DNA of 64,000 bases from Lihuaxuella thermophila (lineage in GTDB: Bacteria; Bacillota; Bacilli; Thermoactinomycetales; Thermoactinomycetaceae), in assembly GCF_900110165.1 (NCBI RefSeq), contig NZ_FOCQ01000005.1, positions 186,001-250,000 of the forward strand. Reading direction: 5' to 3'. Numbering within the stretch: position 1 is the stretch's first letter; every line of letters starts with the position of its first letter. Both the position numbers and the translations under genes were made by a program. Positions 34,483-43,462 of this stretch are shown piece by piece. The notes under the pieces are model-generated. The model did no database searches, was not told where the DNA came from, and was given only the letters and a program-made list of their open reading frames with translations.

Positions 34483-35103
34483 ATGGCTGTGAAACGCCAA
34501 GATGCATGGACACCGGAGGACGATATGGTTTTAGCTGAAGTGACGCTCCGGCATATTCGCGACGGCGGAACCCAGTTGTCCGCTTTTGAAGAAGTGGCGG
34601 AGAAACTGGGCAGAACCCCGGCCGCGTGCGGTTTTCGTTGGAACAGTTCCGTTCGTAAAAAATATGAAGCCGCTATTCAAATTGCCAAAGCCCAACGGCA
34701 GAAGAGAAACCAGGAAAAAAAGAGAAACCTCTCATACCGCTCTTATTCCAATGACCTCGGTACCATGGATGATCCCGCTTATTCATTAGATAATATCATC
34801 CGTTTTTTGAGGCAGCATAAAAATGAAGTGAATGAGCTGCGCAGACAGCAAAAACAGCTAGAGAAAGAGTTGGAAGAACGAGAGATGCAACTCAAAAAGC
34901 TGGAGCGGGAGAATAACGAGATGAAAAGTCAGCTCAACCATGTGCAGAGCGATTACCGGATCGTTAACGACGATTATCGCACGTTGGTCCAAATTATGGA
35001 GCGTGCGCGTAAAATGGCACTTTTGACCGATGAAGAGGAAGCATTGGGAAAAACCAAATTCCGCATGGAGGAAAACGGGAATTTGGAAAGAGTGGATAAA
35101 TGA
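34483..35103 (+). CDS. rsfA: Prespore-specific regulator RsfA
   Basis: A 206-residue protein. GGAGGTACCAGC before the ATG at 34483 sets the start. The N-terminal Myb/SANT-like domain ([42 protein letters not shown]) binds DNA. A basic stretch follows, then a long coiled coil (about residues 105-165, [17 protein letters not shown]). This matches RsfA/YlbO, which tunes sigma-F-dependent genes in the forespore. Next comes the YlbP-like gene, as in B. subtilis. Confidence 0.9.
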   Translation: MAVKRQDAWTPEDDMVLAEVTLRHIRDGGTQLSAFEEVAEKLGRTPAACGFRWNSSVRKKYEAAIQIAKAQRQKRNQEKKRNLSYRSYSNDLGTMDDPAYSLDNIIRFLRQHKNEVNELRRQQKQLEKELEEREMQLKKLERENNEMKSQLNHVQSDYRIVNDDYRTLVQIMERARKMALLTDEEEALGKTKFRMEENGNLERVDK

Positions 35104-35117
35104 CGTTAAAATGATCG

Positions 35118-35152
35118 AGACCCACAATCCCCGGGAAGGTGGGTCTTTTTTT
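35118..35152. terminator. Terminator between rsfA and the YlbP-like gene
   Basis: GACCCAC pairs with GTGGGTC, followed by seven T residues on the plus strand. Confidence 0.8.
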
Positions 35153-35234
35153 GTGGAAAATAACCCCTGCTTCGTTTGGGCTGCCCGGTGATCATCCCGG
35201 GGTTTGGGCAGGATGTCTGACTGGTCTCTATAAG

Positions 35235-35708
35235 CTAGTCTCTCAATTTGACGCCGGGAGGAAGCCAAACATAAGGACTCTCTCCCCGGTCCCTTTCGGG
35301 GTTGTAGCGAACCGGTTGAAAGCCCATTTTTAGCCAGAACGGGTCAGATCGATGCCTGGCGTTGGTTTTTACCGGCAGAGACAAGCTTTTTGCATAGGAA
35401 ACCAGCGCGGTTCCCAACCCTTGATTGCGATACTGGGGCAATACTTCCAGTTTCCAGATTTCATAATAATCCTGGGCGGGTTCAAAATAGCGGTCATATT
35501 TGGCATCCACCCGGTATAAACTGATGCGTGCCACCAGGTTACCATCCTGGTAGATGCCGTAAAAAGGAGAGTTATTGTCGTTTTCCACCATATTGGCTTC
35601 CAGATCTTCCAACATGGAAAGTTCCGGAAGTCCATATTCATGAAATTTTTGGAATTCCTCTAATGTCTTATAGTTAATCTTCAGCCTTTCGACTTTGGGT
35701 GATTGCAT
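35235..35708 (-). CDS. ylbP: GNAT N-acetyltransferase, YlbP-like
   Basis: About 157 residues from the ATG at 35708, behind AGGGGGGAA. VERLKINYKTLEEFQKFHEYGLPELSMLEDL and ENDNNSPFYGIYQDGNLVARISLYR are the YlbP signature. The GNAT acetyl-CoA loop is LEVLPQYRNQGLGTALV. The end is FQPVRYNPERDRGESPYVWLPP. It transfers an acetyl group to an unknown acceptor. Its place between rsfA and panE/bshC repeats the B. subtilis order, except that the leucine-degradation operon is inserted after it. Confidence 0.87.
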   Translation of the reverse strand: MQSPKVERLKINYKTLEEFQKFHEYGLPELSMLEDLEANMVENDNNSPFYGIYQDGNLVARISLYRVDAKYDRYFEPAQDYYEIWKLEVLPQYRNQGLGTALVSYAKSLSLPVKTNARHRSDPFWLKMGFQPVRYNPERDRGESPYVWLPPGVKLRD

Positions 35709-35816
35709 GGTTCGGTTCCCCCCTGGCGTTTTGCTGTGATTTGCCCTTATTGTATCATAAGTCAAATCAAGCAGGATAAAAAACGGACACTGTCGAACCA
35801 CTTAGAATGGATCTCT

Positions 35817-35841
35817 ATATTCTCCTGTTGCTTCATATGCA
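35817..35841 (+). promoter_or_regulatory. Possible sigma-E-like promoter of the leucine-degradation operon
   Basis: ATATT (35817-35821) and CATATGCA (35834-35841) resemble the mother-cell consensus, but the spacer is 12 bases and the -10 is imperfect. The B. subtilis yng operon is sigma-E dependent, which motivates the search. Weak. Confidence 0.25.
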
Positions 35842-35917
35842 TTTATAAGAAAATAATATGAATATAGGGATGTTTTTGCATTTGCTCAAATCCAATACCC
35901 ACACGGCGAGGTGACAT

Positions 35918-37258
35918 ATGAAACTGCAAAAAGTGTTGATCGCCAACCGCGGAGAAATTGCATGCCGGATCATTCGTTCCTGCAAGTCACGGGGGTTAAA
36001 AACAGTGGCGGTTTACTCCGAAGCGGACCGTGAGCTGCCCTATGTATCCCTGGCCGATGAAGCTGTCCTGATCGGTCCTCCGCCAGTGGCCAAAAGTTAT
36101 TTGAATATGGAAGCGATTTTGGAAGCTGCCAGCCGGACCGGAGCAGACTCCATTCACCCCGGCTATGGATTCCTGTCGGAAAATGCGGTCTTTGCCCAAA
36201 AAGTTATCGACCGGGGACTGATCTGGATCGGACCGGAACCCGGCGTGATTGCCCGGATGGGGGATAAAGTCACTGCGCGCCGGACGATGATGGAAGCCGG
36301 AGTCCCCGTGGTGCCGGGAACGGACGGGCTGGGCAGCATCGAAGAAGCCGTCCGAGAGGCCGGAAAAATCGGCTTTCCCGTCATGCTTAAAGCGAGTGCA
36401 GGCGGTGGCGGCATCGGGATGCAAGTGTCGAGGGATGCGCTCGAACTGGAAAAAACATTCCCGTCGACTCAGTCAAGAGCCAAAGCTTATTTTGGGGATG
36501 AGACGCTGTTTTTGGAGAAATGGATCGAACGGTCCCGCCACGTCGAAGTGCAGATTGCCGCTGATTCAGCAGGGAATGTGATTCATCTGTTCGAAAGGGA
36601 ATGTTCCGTGCAACGGCGCAATCAAAAAGTGATTGAGGAGAGTTTATCGCCGTCGATTCAGCCCGAGACACGAGTGCGTCTGTATGAAGCGGCGGTTCGA
36701 GCAGCGAAGGCGGTTCGTTACACCGGAGTGGGAACAGTGGAATTTTTGCTCGGGCCCGATGATGAGTTTTATTTTTTGGAAATGAACACCCGCTTGCAAG
36801 TGGAGCATCCTGTGACGGAGTCCATTACGGGACTGGATCTGGTGGATCTGCAACTCTCGTTGGTGGAAGGGGAGCATCTCCCCGTAACGCAGGAACAGGT
36901 ACAGGCCAGCGGGCATGCGATGGAATTTCGGATCTATGCGGAAGATCCCGTCACCTTTATGCCTTCACCGGGCCGGTTGACGAAGTTTCACCCCCCGCAG
37001 GGAGAAGGAATTCGGATTGACGCCGGCGTGGAAACGGGCAATACCGTTTCGCCTTTCTATGATCCGATGATTGCAAAGTGTATTGTAAGCGGTTTCAGCC
37101 GGAAGGAAGTACTCGAACGCAGCCGTCAAGCATTAAAAGATTTTCAAGTGGAAGGAATTAAGACAAACCTGCCGCTCCTGCTGGAACTTCTTGAACATCC
37201 GGAGTTTGTCAGCGGGCATTATTCCACGCAGATTTTAAACAAAAGTACGAACAAATGA
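35918..37258 (+). CDS. Biotin carboxylase subunit of an acyl-CoA carboxylase (YngH-like)
   Basis: A 446-residue enzyme that carboxylates biotin using ATP and bicarbonate. It begins KVLIANRGEIACRIIRSC. The ATP-grasp core has MLKASAGGGGIGMQV, EKWIERSRHVEVQI and FERECSVQRRNQKVIEESLSP, and the active-site block EMNTRLQVEHPVTESITGLDLV. It sits first in a five-gene operon with a separate biotin carrier and carboxyltransferase, so it is very likely part of methylcrotonyl-CoA carboxylase for leucine breakdown rather than fatty-acid AccC. GAGGTGACAT precedes the ATG. Confidence 0.93.
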   Translation: MKLQKVLIANRGEIACRIIRSCKSRGLKTVAVYSEADRELPYVSLADEAVLIGPPPVAKSYLNMEAILEAASRTGADSIHPGYGFLSENAVFAQKVIDRGLIWIGPEPGVIARMGDKVTARRTMMEAGVPVVPGTDGLGSIEEAVREAGKIGFPVMLKASAGGGGIGMQVSRDALELEKTFPSTQSRAKAYFGDETLFLEKWIERSRHVEVQIAADSAGNVIHLFERECSVQRRNQKVIEESLSPSIQPETRVRLYEAAVRAAKAVRYTGVGTVEFLLGPDDEFYFLEMNTRLQVEHPVTESITGLDLVDLQLSLVEGEHLPVTQEQVQASGHAMEFRIYAEDPVTFMPSPGRLTKFHPPQGEGIRIDAGVETGNTVSPFYDPMIAKCIVSGFSRKEVLERSRQALKDFQVEGIKTNLPLLLELLEHPEFVSGHYSTQILNKSTNK

Positions 37259-37268
37259 GGTGAACCAA

Positions 37269-37484
37269 ATGGCTCAAGTAAAAGCGAGTATGGCCGGTAC
37301 AGTGCTCACGGTTCTCGTCTCCCAGGGGGATCAGGTGGAGGCGGGTCAGGATGTCATCATTTTGGAATCGATGAAGATGGAGGTTCCCGTACAGGCGGAT
37401 CAGCCGGGCAGAGTGAAAGAAATCAAAGTGGAAGCCGGCGCTTTTGTGAACGATGGTGAAGTGCTCATCGAATTGGAGGAGTAA
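37269..37484 (+). CDS. Biotin carrier protein (YngHB-like)
   Basis: A 71-residue biotinyl domain. The biotinylated lysine lies in ILESMKMEVPV, with flanking glycine turns (SMAGTVLTVLVSQGDQVEAGQD; AGAFVNDGEVLIELE). GAGGTGAACC is the ribosome site. It lies 10 bases after the carboxylase and 12 before the HMG-CoA lyase gene. It carries CO2 between the carboxylase and carboxyltransferase subunits. Confidence 0.93.
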   Translation: MAQVKASMAGTVLTVLVSQGDQVEAGQDVIILESMKMEVPVQADQPGRVKEIKVEAGAFVNDGEVLIELEE

Positions 37485-37496
37485 AGGGGGCACCAC

Positions 37497-38393
37497 ATGA
37501 AAATAAAAATTGTGGAAGTGGGCTTAAGAGACGGATTGCAGAATGAGAAAACGGTTTTGCCGACCGAAGTGAAACGGGAAATCGCCGACCGTCTGATCAC
37601 GGCGGGAATCCGTCATTTGGAAGTGACTTCGTTTGTCCATCCGAAATGGGTTCCTCAGCTGGCCGATGCCGAGCAGTTAGCCAAAGAACTGTCTAAACGA
37701 CCGGCCGTCACCTATCGAGCGCTCGTTCCGAACCGCAAAGGACTGGAACGTGCCCTGGAAACGGCGGTGGATGAGTTTGCCGTGTTCATGTCAGCCAGTG
37801 AAACGCATAACCGCAAAAACATCAACAAGGGGATCGACGGAACGTTCCCTGTGCTTGCTGAAGTGGTGGAGTTGGCGCGGGAGCGGGGAAAGAAAGTGCG
37901 GGGATATGTCTCCACCGTATTTGGCTGCCCGTATGAAGGGGACGTACCTGTCTCCCAAGTGATCAAAGTTTGTGAACGGCTGTTTGAGATGGGAGTTTAC
38001 GAAGTCTCCCTGGGAGATACGATCGGTGTAGCTACTCCGGTTCAAGTAAAGGCGGTCTTGAAAGAATTGATCAAGCACTTTCCGGCGGACCGTCTGGCCG
38101 GCCATTTTCACGATACGCGCGGAACCGGCCTGGCGAATGCCTACGTGGCGATGGAAATGGGAATCACCACCCTGGATGCCTCTTTTGGCGGTATGGGCGG
38201 TTGCCCGTATGCACCGGGTGCTGCGGGCAATTTGGCCACGGAAGATCTCGTTTATCTCTTGCACGGGATGGGAGTGGAAACGGGCATCAACCTGGATGCC
38301 CTGTGTGAGACCAGTCTGTGGGTGGAGAAGAGATTGGGAAAACCCCTGCCTTCCAAAGTCCTGCGAAGCTATGCCGGAAGCAGAGAAGCCTGA
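37497..38393 (+). CDS. Hydroxymethylglutaryl-CoA lyase (YngG-like)
   Basis: A 298-residue TIM-barrel enzyme. Its motifs are VGLRDGLQNEKTVLPT (metal and substrate), EVTSFVHPKWVPQLADAE, SLGDTIGVATPVQV, GHFHDTRGTGLANAYVAMEMG and the catalytic-Cys signature in GGMGGCPYAPGAAGN. It splits HMG-CoA into acetoacetate and acetyl-CoA, the last step of leucine degradation. Position three of the operon. Confidence 0.94.
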   Translation: MKIKIVEVGLRDGLQNEKTVLPTEVKREIADRLITAGIRHLEVTSFVHPKWVPQLADAEQLAKELSKRPAVTYRALVPNRKGLERALETAVDEFAVFMSASETHNRKNINKGIDGTFPVLAEVVELARERGKKVRGYVSTVFGCPYEGDVPVSQVIKVCERLFEMGVYEVSLGDTIGVATPVQVKAVLKELIKHFPADRLAGHFHDTRGTGLANAYVAMEMGITTLDASFGGMGGCPYAPGAAGNLATEDLVYLLHGMGVETGINLDALCETSLWVEKRLGKPLPSKVLRSYAGSREA

Positions 38394-38414
38394 ATCGGAA
38401 AAGGAGTGAGGGAG

Positions 38415-39191
38415 TTGTCTGTCATCCAATGGGAGAATCATGAAGGGATCTCCGTCATTACGATCAATCGTCCTGAAGTATACAACGCTTTGAATATGGA
38501 TGCGCTGGTGGAATTATCCGGGGTTGCCGACCGCCTCGCTTTTATGAAGGAGACACGGGTGGTGATCATCACGGGAGCAGGGGACAAAGCTTTCTGTGCT
38601 GGGGCCGATTTGAAAGAGAGGCGCACGTTTACCGAAGATCAAGTCCGCCGGTATATTCATCTGATCCGCGAGACATTCACCAAGATCGAACGCCTGCCCC
38701 AGCCGGTGATTGCCGCGGTCAACGGGGTGGCCCTGGGCGGTGGAACGGAGCTGGCCCTTGCCTGTGATTTGCGGGTCGCTGACGAATCAGCCACGTTTGG
38801 CCTGACGGAAGTCTCTCTCGGCATTATTCCGGGAGCCGGGGGGACTCAGCGCCTGCCGCGGCTCATCGGCAAAGCCAGGGCGAAAGAGATGATCTTCACA
38901 GCGCAAAAGATTTCGGCTGAGCGGGCGGAAGAAATCGGTTTGGTGAACCGGGTGGCGAAGAGAGGCAAAGCGTTGGAGACAGCCATGGAACTGGCATCCA
39001 TCATCCGGGAAAACGCTCCTCTTTCACTCGCCCAGGCCAAGTTTGCCATCGATCAGGGGCTGGAAACCGACCTGGCCACCGGCCTGGCGCTGGAAACAAA
39101 GGCATATGAAACCCTGATCCCGACCAAAGACCGTCTGGAAGGACTGGAAGCGTTCAGACAAAAAAGAAAACCGATTTATCGCGGCGAATAA
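38415..39191 (+). CDS. Enoyl-CoA hydratase, probable methylglutaconyl-CoA hydratase (YngF-like)
   Basis: About 258 residues from a TTG at 38415 behind AAGGAG; a GTG at 38406 is possible. It is a crotonase fold with INRPEVYNALNMDA, the oxyanion-hole block FCAGADLKERR, and NGVALGGGTELALACDLRVADESATFGLTEVSLGIIPGAGGTQRLPRLIG. The two catalytic Glu positions of hydratases are visible (TEL, TEVSLG). In this operon it should hydrate methylglutaconyl-CoA to HMG-CoA, the substrate of the neighbouring lyase. Confidence 0.9.
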   Translation: MSVIQWENHEGISVITINRPEVYNALNMDALVELSGVADRLAFMKETRVVIITGAGDKAFCAGADLKERRTFTEDQVRRYIHLIRETFTKIERLPQPVIAAVNGVALGGGTELALACDLRVADESATFGLTEVSLGIIPGAGGTQRLPRLIGKARAKEMIFTAQKISAERAEEIGLVNRVAKRGKALETAMELASIIRENAPLSLAQAKFAIDQGLETDLATGLALETKAYETLIPTKDRLEGLEAFRQKRKPIYRGE

Positions 39192-39205
39192 CGGGGTGGA
39201 TAAAG

Positions 39206-40741
39206 ATGAAAGATACCTGGTTGGAACAGCTGGAAGAAAACCTGAAAAAAGTGAAGGCCGGCGGAGCTCCAAAATATCATGAAAAATTGGAGCAGCAGAA
39301 GAAGCTGTTTGTTCGCAAACGGTTGGAGCTTCTGTTTGATGATGAATTTCAATTGGAAGACGGGTTGTTTGCCAATTTTACGGCCGGTGACTTACCCGCG
39401 GACGGAGTGGTAACCGCCATCGGCAAAATCCATGGTCAAATCGTTTGCGTGATGGCGAATGATGCCACGGTCAAAGCGGGTTCCTGGGGCGCCCGTACAG
39501 TAGAAAAGATCATCCGCATCCAGGAGACGGCGGAAAAGTTGAAAGTGCCGCTCCTGTACCTGGTAGATTCCGCAGGCGCACGGATCACGGACCAAATTGA
39601 AATGTTCCCGGGGCGGCGCGGGGCAGGTCGGATTTTTTACAATCAGGTAAAATTGTCGGGGGTCATACCGCAAATTTGTATTTTGTTTGGCCCTTCCGCC
39701 GCTGGTGGGGCCTACATTCCCGCCTTTTGCGACGTGGTGATCATGGTCGACAAAAATGCCAGCATGTATCTGGGCTCTCCTCGAATGGCCGAGATGGTGA
39801 TCGGAGAAAAAGTCAGCTTGGAGGAGATGGGCGGAGCGCGGATGCATTGCTCGGTGAGCGGATGCGGGGATGTGCTGGCCGCGACAGAAGAAGAGGCGAT
39901 CGCATCTGCCCGCCGCTATCTGAGCTATTTCCCTCCCAATTACGAACAAAAGCCGCCGAAGATGGCCGGAAAAAATCCGCCGGAGGGCGCCCGCCGGATC
40001 GCCGAAATAGTGCCTGACAACCAAAACGCTCCGTTTGATATGATGGAACTGATTACCAGCCTGGTGGATGAAGGCTCGTTCTATGAAATCAAACAGCTGT
40101 TTGCCCGGGAGTTGATTACCGGATTCGCCCGGTTGGACGGAAGAGTGGTCGGCATCATTGCCAATCAATCCAAAGTAAAAGGGGGCGTGTTGTTTGTGGA
40201 TTCGGCAGACAAAGCGGCCCGGTTCATCACATTGTGTGACGCGTTCAACATCCCGCTCCTCTTCCTTGCAGATGTCCCCGGTTTTATGATCGGCACCCAG
40301 GTGGAAAGAGCCGGCATCATCCGGCATGGGGCGAAAATGATCTCGGCCATGTCGGAGGCGACAGTTCCCAAAGTCTCCGTCATCGTTCGCAAGGCCTACG
40401 GGGCGGGGCTGTATGCCATGGCCGGTCCCGCGTTTGAACCGGATGCTTGTTTGGCGCTCCCTACCGCCCAGATTGCCGTCATGGGACCCGAAGCGGCTGT
40501 CAATGCCGTGTACAGCAATAAGATCGCCGAACTGGAAGAGCCGGAGCGGACCAAGTTCGTCATGGAAAAACGGGAGGAGTATAAGAAAGACATCGATATT
40601 TACCGGTTAGCCAGTGAGCTGATTGTCGACGGGATCGTTTCTCCCGACGAGCTTCGTAAAGAGCTGATCGGCCGCTTTGCCGCTTACGAGAACAAACAAG
40701 TCATCTTCAGCCGCCGCAAGCATCCGGTCTACCCGGTGTAA
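39206..40741 (+). CDS. Acyl-CoA carboxylase carboxyltransferase subunit (YngE-like)
   Basis: A 511-residue fused alpha/beta carboxyltransferase of the propionyl/methylcrotonyl-CoA type. The N half has GSWGARTVEKIIRIQE, LLYLVDSAGARITDQIEMFPGRRGAGRIFYNQV and GPSAAGGAYIPAFCDVVIMV. The C half has IANQSKVKGGVLFVDSADKAARFI, PGFMIGTQVERAGIIRHGAKMI, RKAYGAGLYAMAGPAFEPDACLALP. The IDQIEMFPGR-like segment suits methylcrotonyl-CoA carboxylase. A terminator closes the operon. Confidence 0.92.
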   Translation: MKDTWLEQLEENLKKVKAGGAPKYHEKLEQQKKLFVRKRLELLFDDEFQLEDGLFANFTAGDLPADGVVTAIGKIHGQIVCVMANDATVKAGSWGARTVEKIIRIQETAEKLKVPLLYLVDSAGARITDQIEMFPGRRGAGRIFYNQVKLSGVIPQICILFGPSAAGGAYIPAFCDVVIMVDKNASMYLGSPRMAEMVIGEKVSLEEMGGARMHCSVSGCGDVLAATEEEAIASARRYLSYFPPNYEQKPPKMAGKNPPEGARRIAEIVPDNQNAPFDMMELITSLVDEGSFYEIKQLFARELITGFARLDGRVVGIIANQSKVKGGVLFVDSADKAARFITLCDAFNIPLLFLADVPGFMIGTQVERAGIIRHGAKMISAMSEATVPKVSVIVRKAYGAGLYAMAGPAFEPDACLALPTAQIAVMGPEAAVNAVYSNKIAELEEPERTKFVMEKREEYKKDIDIYRLASELIVDGIVSPDELRKELIGRFAAYENKQVIFSRRKHPVYPV

Positions 40742-40754
40742 GGAAAAAAACGCT

Positions 40755-40798
40755 AAAAAATCCCTCCCTGGAGCGAGGCAGGCCCGGGAGGGATTTTT
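40755..40798 (+). terminator. Terminator of the leucine-degradation operon
   Basis: AAAAATCCCTCCC pairs with GGGAGGGATTTTT; the loop is about 17 bases. Confidence 0.85.
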
Positions 40799-40927
40799 CA
40801 TGTGCTAAATACCGGAATGGTTTGTCCCGGCAGCTATCCGGGTAAAGATGAAAACCGACAGCCGTCATTGTATGATGATAAAAAGAGCGGATCGGCTCTT
40901 TGGATCTGAAGTTAAAGGGGCAGATCG

Positions 40928-41905
40928 ATGAGAATCGGTATCTTAGGATGCGGGGCATTGGGGCTGTTGTGGGGGGCAAGGATGTTGAAAGCCGGCCATG
41001 AGACAGTGCTCATCACCCGCACGGAGAAGCAAAAGGAAACGTTATTGCAACAAGGACTGATCTTTACTTCATTGACAAAGGAAAAGGAGCAAATTCCCGC
41101 CCAAGTGGAGTCAATCAAACAGATTTCACGACAAGCTTCCTTTGACGTGGTTTTTGTGACGGTAAAACAGACGAACCTGCCCGAGGCCATCCCGGTGATT
41201 CAGATGATCACCCATCCTGCATCGCAGATCCTGTTTTGGCAGAATGGTTTGGGGCATGAGCAGCAAATAGAACGGCTTCAGAGCCGCCCCTGGACCTATG
41301 CGGCCGTCACGACCGAAGGGGCTTGGAAGAAAGGAATGAATGAAGTCCAACATACGGGAGCGGGGGAGACACAGGTCGGCTTGTTTCCGCGAACGGGCCG
41401 GGATTCCCACATTCACTTTCGCTCTTTTTTGCACGATTTGACCCATATACCAAACCGAGCAGCCTTTTCCATCCAATATGAGCCCCATATACGGAAGCGC
41501 ATGTGGGAAAAGTTGCTTGTCAACTGTGTTATCAATCCGTTGACCGGGTTATATGAAGTCAAAAACGGGGAATTGTTATCAGGGAAATACACGAGCATCA
41601 TGGAACAAATCCTGAAAGAAGCCCTGGCGGTGGCAAGCAGTCAGGGAATGGTATTTGCATATGCGGAAATGATGGCCAAAATCCGCAGCGTGTGCGAAAG
41701 GACGGCGGACAATTATTCTTCCCTGTTACAGGATTTGCAAAAGGGAGTTCCCACCGAGATCGAATTCATCAACGGGGTGGTGGTCAAGACCGGGCGACAA
41801 GCCCATGTAGATACGCCCGTCAACCGGCGGCTTGTCGAGCTCATCCGTGCCAAAGAAGCTCGGAAAATGGCCACAAGCTTTGAGACGGAAGACGGAATGG
41901 TATAA
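40928..41905 (+). CDS. panE: 2-dehydropantoate 2-reductase
   Basis: A 325-residue NADPH-dependent enzyme. It starts MRIGILGCGALGLLWGARMLKAGHE (Rossmann GxGxxG). WQNGLGHEQQI (the substrate Asn), EKLLVNCVINPLTGLYEVKNGELL (catalytic Lys and Asn) and PTEIEFINGVVVKTGR follow. It makes pantoate for coenzyme A. Its position before bshC matches ylbQ of B. subtilis. The MFS gene follows about 50 bases later. Confidence 0.92.
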   Translation: MRIGILGCGALGLLWGARMLKAGHETVLITRTEKQKETLLQQGLIFTSLTKEKEQIPAQVESIKQISRQASFDVVFVTVKQTNLPEAIPVIQMITHPASQILFWQNGLGHEQQIERLQSRPWTYAAVTTEGAWKKGMNEVQHTGAGETQVGLFPRTGRDSHIHFRSFLHDLTHIPNRAAFSIQYEPHIRKRMWEKLLVNCVINPLTGLYEVKNGELLSGKYTSIMEQILKEALAVASSQGMVFAYAEMMAKIRSVCERTADNYSSLLQDLQKGVPTEIEFINGVVVKTGRQAHVDTPVNRRLVELIRAKEARKMATSFETEDGMV

Positions 41906-41954
41906 TGTTACTGAACATGGGTGAATCCCGGAGAGCAATCGTGGAGGCGGTAGT

Positions 41955-43349
41955 TTGTTTTATCCCAAGAAGTTGTCGGTAGAGACATTTGTCATTGCCA
42001 TTTTTCTCAGCACCCTGGACATTGTGGCGCTCACGCCCGCCCTTGAATCGATCATGGTTGAATATTTGCATCCCATTCACTGGAGTGTGTGGGTCATTTC
42101 TTTACATTTGGCCTTCTTTTCTTTCTCTTTGCCTATTTTGGAAGGTTGGGCCGCCAATGTCGGCAGAAATAAAGTATTTATTTTCTCTCTGGTCTTCTTT
42201 GCACTCGGCTCTTTGATGATCGCGGCTAGCCATCAATGGGTTTGGCTGATGTGGGGAAGGGTCATGGAAGCGATTGGGGCAAGTGGGATTGTTCCTTATG
42301 TGGCCTTGCAAACACGCCGCATGATCGCCAAAAAAAACAAGCAAAAAAAGGTGAATGCTCTTCTGATTTTAGGGGGATTGCTGGTTCTGATCCCTCTGGT
42401 GACGGCGTTTCTCGTGTACCAGTTCGGCTGGAGAAGCCTTTTTGTTGTTTATTTTCTTTTGGCCGTTCTTCTGTTTGCGGCTTCCAGGAGATGGCTGATC
42501 GTCGACCAGCCCGGCCGCGGCCGCCAGATTCACGGTGAAGGGATATTCTTCTTCGCTGTCATTATTCTTTTTTTGATGACCGCAGTGACGCTCACCGACT
42601 TTCTGCAGGGCTGGACTGCATTCACGCATTCTCAGGCCATGCCGCTATGGATTGTAGCCGTTGGATTGATCATTCCGTTATTCATGATTGAAAGGCAAAG
42701 CGAGCATCCTTTTTTGGAGCCGCATCTGTTTGCCAATTGGCGTTTTTGGCTTTTATACGTTCAGGTGGCGCTGACCGGGTTCAGCTGGATGGCCCTCGTT
42801 CTGGTTCCCACCTGGGTGAGTCAGCCATTTCATCTTCATTCGCTTTTCAATGGTGTTGTGCTCGCATACATTCTTTTGTGGGCGGTTTTGTCTTTGCCGC
42901 TGGTTTTTCGCTTTTCAAGAAAATGGGGATTTAAAGGGGTTTCGGCTCTGGGATTTATGTTTGCCATTATTTCCTATACATCCTTGGCCTGGTTTCGTGA
43001 GGGATGGCTGCAGTGGGTGATGCTGGCTCTCCTTGGATGGGGCCTCAGCTTTACGCTGGCTTCCCCTGTCCATGTCCCGCTATCTCAATGGGCACCTGTC
43101 CGTCAGTTGAAAAGCGGATTGATGACGCTGGGCATGTTCCGTGCAGCAGGAGGGGCATTAGGTCTGGTGGCGATGGCCAGACTATACCGGTCCTTTGTTC
43201 CGGGAGATTACGGATGGTTGACCGCGACCGAATGGACCCGGCCAATGATTCAAGTGGCTGAGCAAAAAGTGATGCTTCTGGTTGCCGCCACTTCCTTTTT
43301 GGGATTGGTGATCAGCTTACTGTTACCGAATCATAAAGAGAACAGATAG
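41955..43349 (+). CDS. MFS transporter, DHA2/EmrB-like
   Basis: A 464-residue membrane protein from a TTG with GTGGAGG seven bases upstream. It has about 13-14 hydrophobic spans. The first spans read FVIAIFLSTLDIVALTPALESIM, the position of the DHA2 motif D1 (LDxTIVNVALP), here changed. The loop 2-3 motif is reduced to EGWAANVGRNKVF. It resembles multidrug exporters, but the altered motifs make substrate prediction unsafe. It lies between panE and bshC, where B. subtilis has no such gene. Confidence 0.82.
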   Translation: MFYPKKLSVETFVIAIFLSTLDIVALTPALESIMVEYLHPIHWSVWVISLHLAFFSFSLPILEGWAANVGRNKVFIFSLVFFALGSLMIAASHQWVWLMWGRVMEAIGASGIVPYVALQTRRMIAKKNKQKKVNALLILGGLLVLIPLVTAFLVYQFGWRSLFVVYFLLAVLLFAASRRWLIVDQPGRGRQIHGEGIFFFAVIILFLMTAVTLTDFLQGWTAFTHSQAMPLWIVAVGLIIPLFMIERQSEHPFLEPHLFANWRFWLLYVQVALTGFSWMALVLVPTWVSQPFHLHSLFNGVVLAYILLWAVLSLPLVFRFSRKWGFKGVSALGFMFAIISYTSLAWFREGWLQWVMLALLGWGLSFTLASPVHVPLSQWAPVRQLKSGLMTLGMFRAAGGALGLVAMARLYRSFVPGDYGWLTATEWTRPMIQVAEQKVMLLVAATSFLGLVISLLLPNHKENR

Positions 43350-43409
43350 AATTCCGTGTTGACTTTCATCCCAATGCCGGATTAAATTTAAGTGCCTGCT
43401 CGATTGTGC

Positions 43410-43415
43410 TATACT
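43410..43415 (+). promoter_or_regulatory. -10 element of bshC
   Basis: TATACT is a good -10 hexamer 48 bases before the bshC start. The -35 region is weak (TTAAGT-like). Confidence 0.35.
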
Positions 43416-43462
43416 AACTTTTGTTTAGTGTGTTAAATCCCTGGTAAAAGAAGGAGTAAAAC

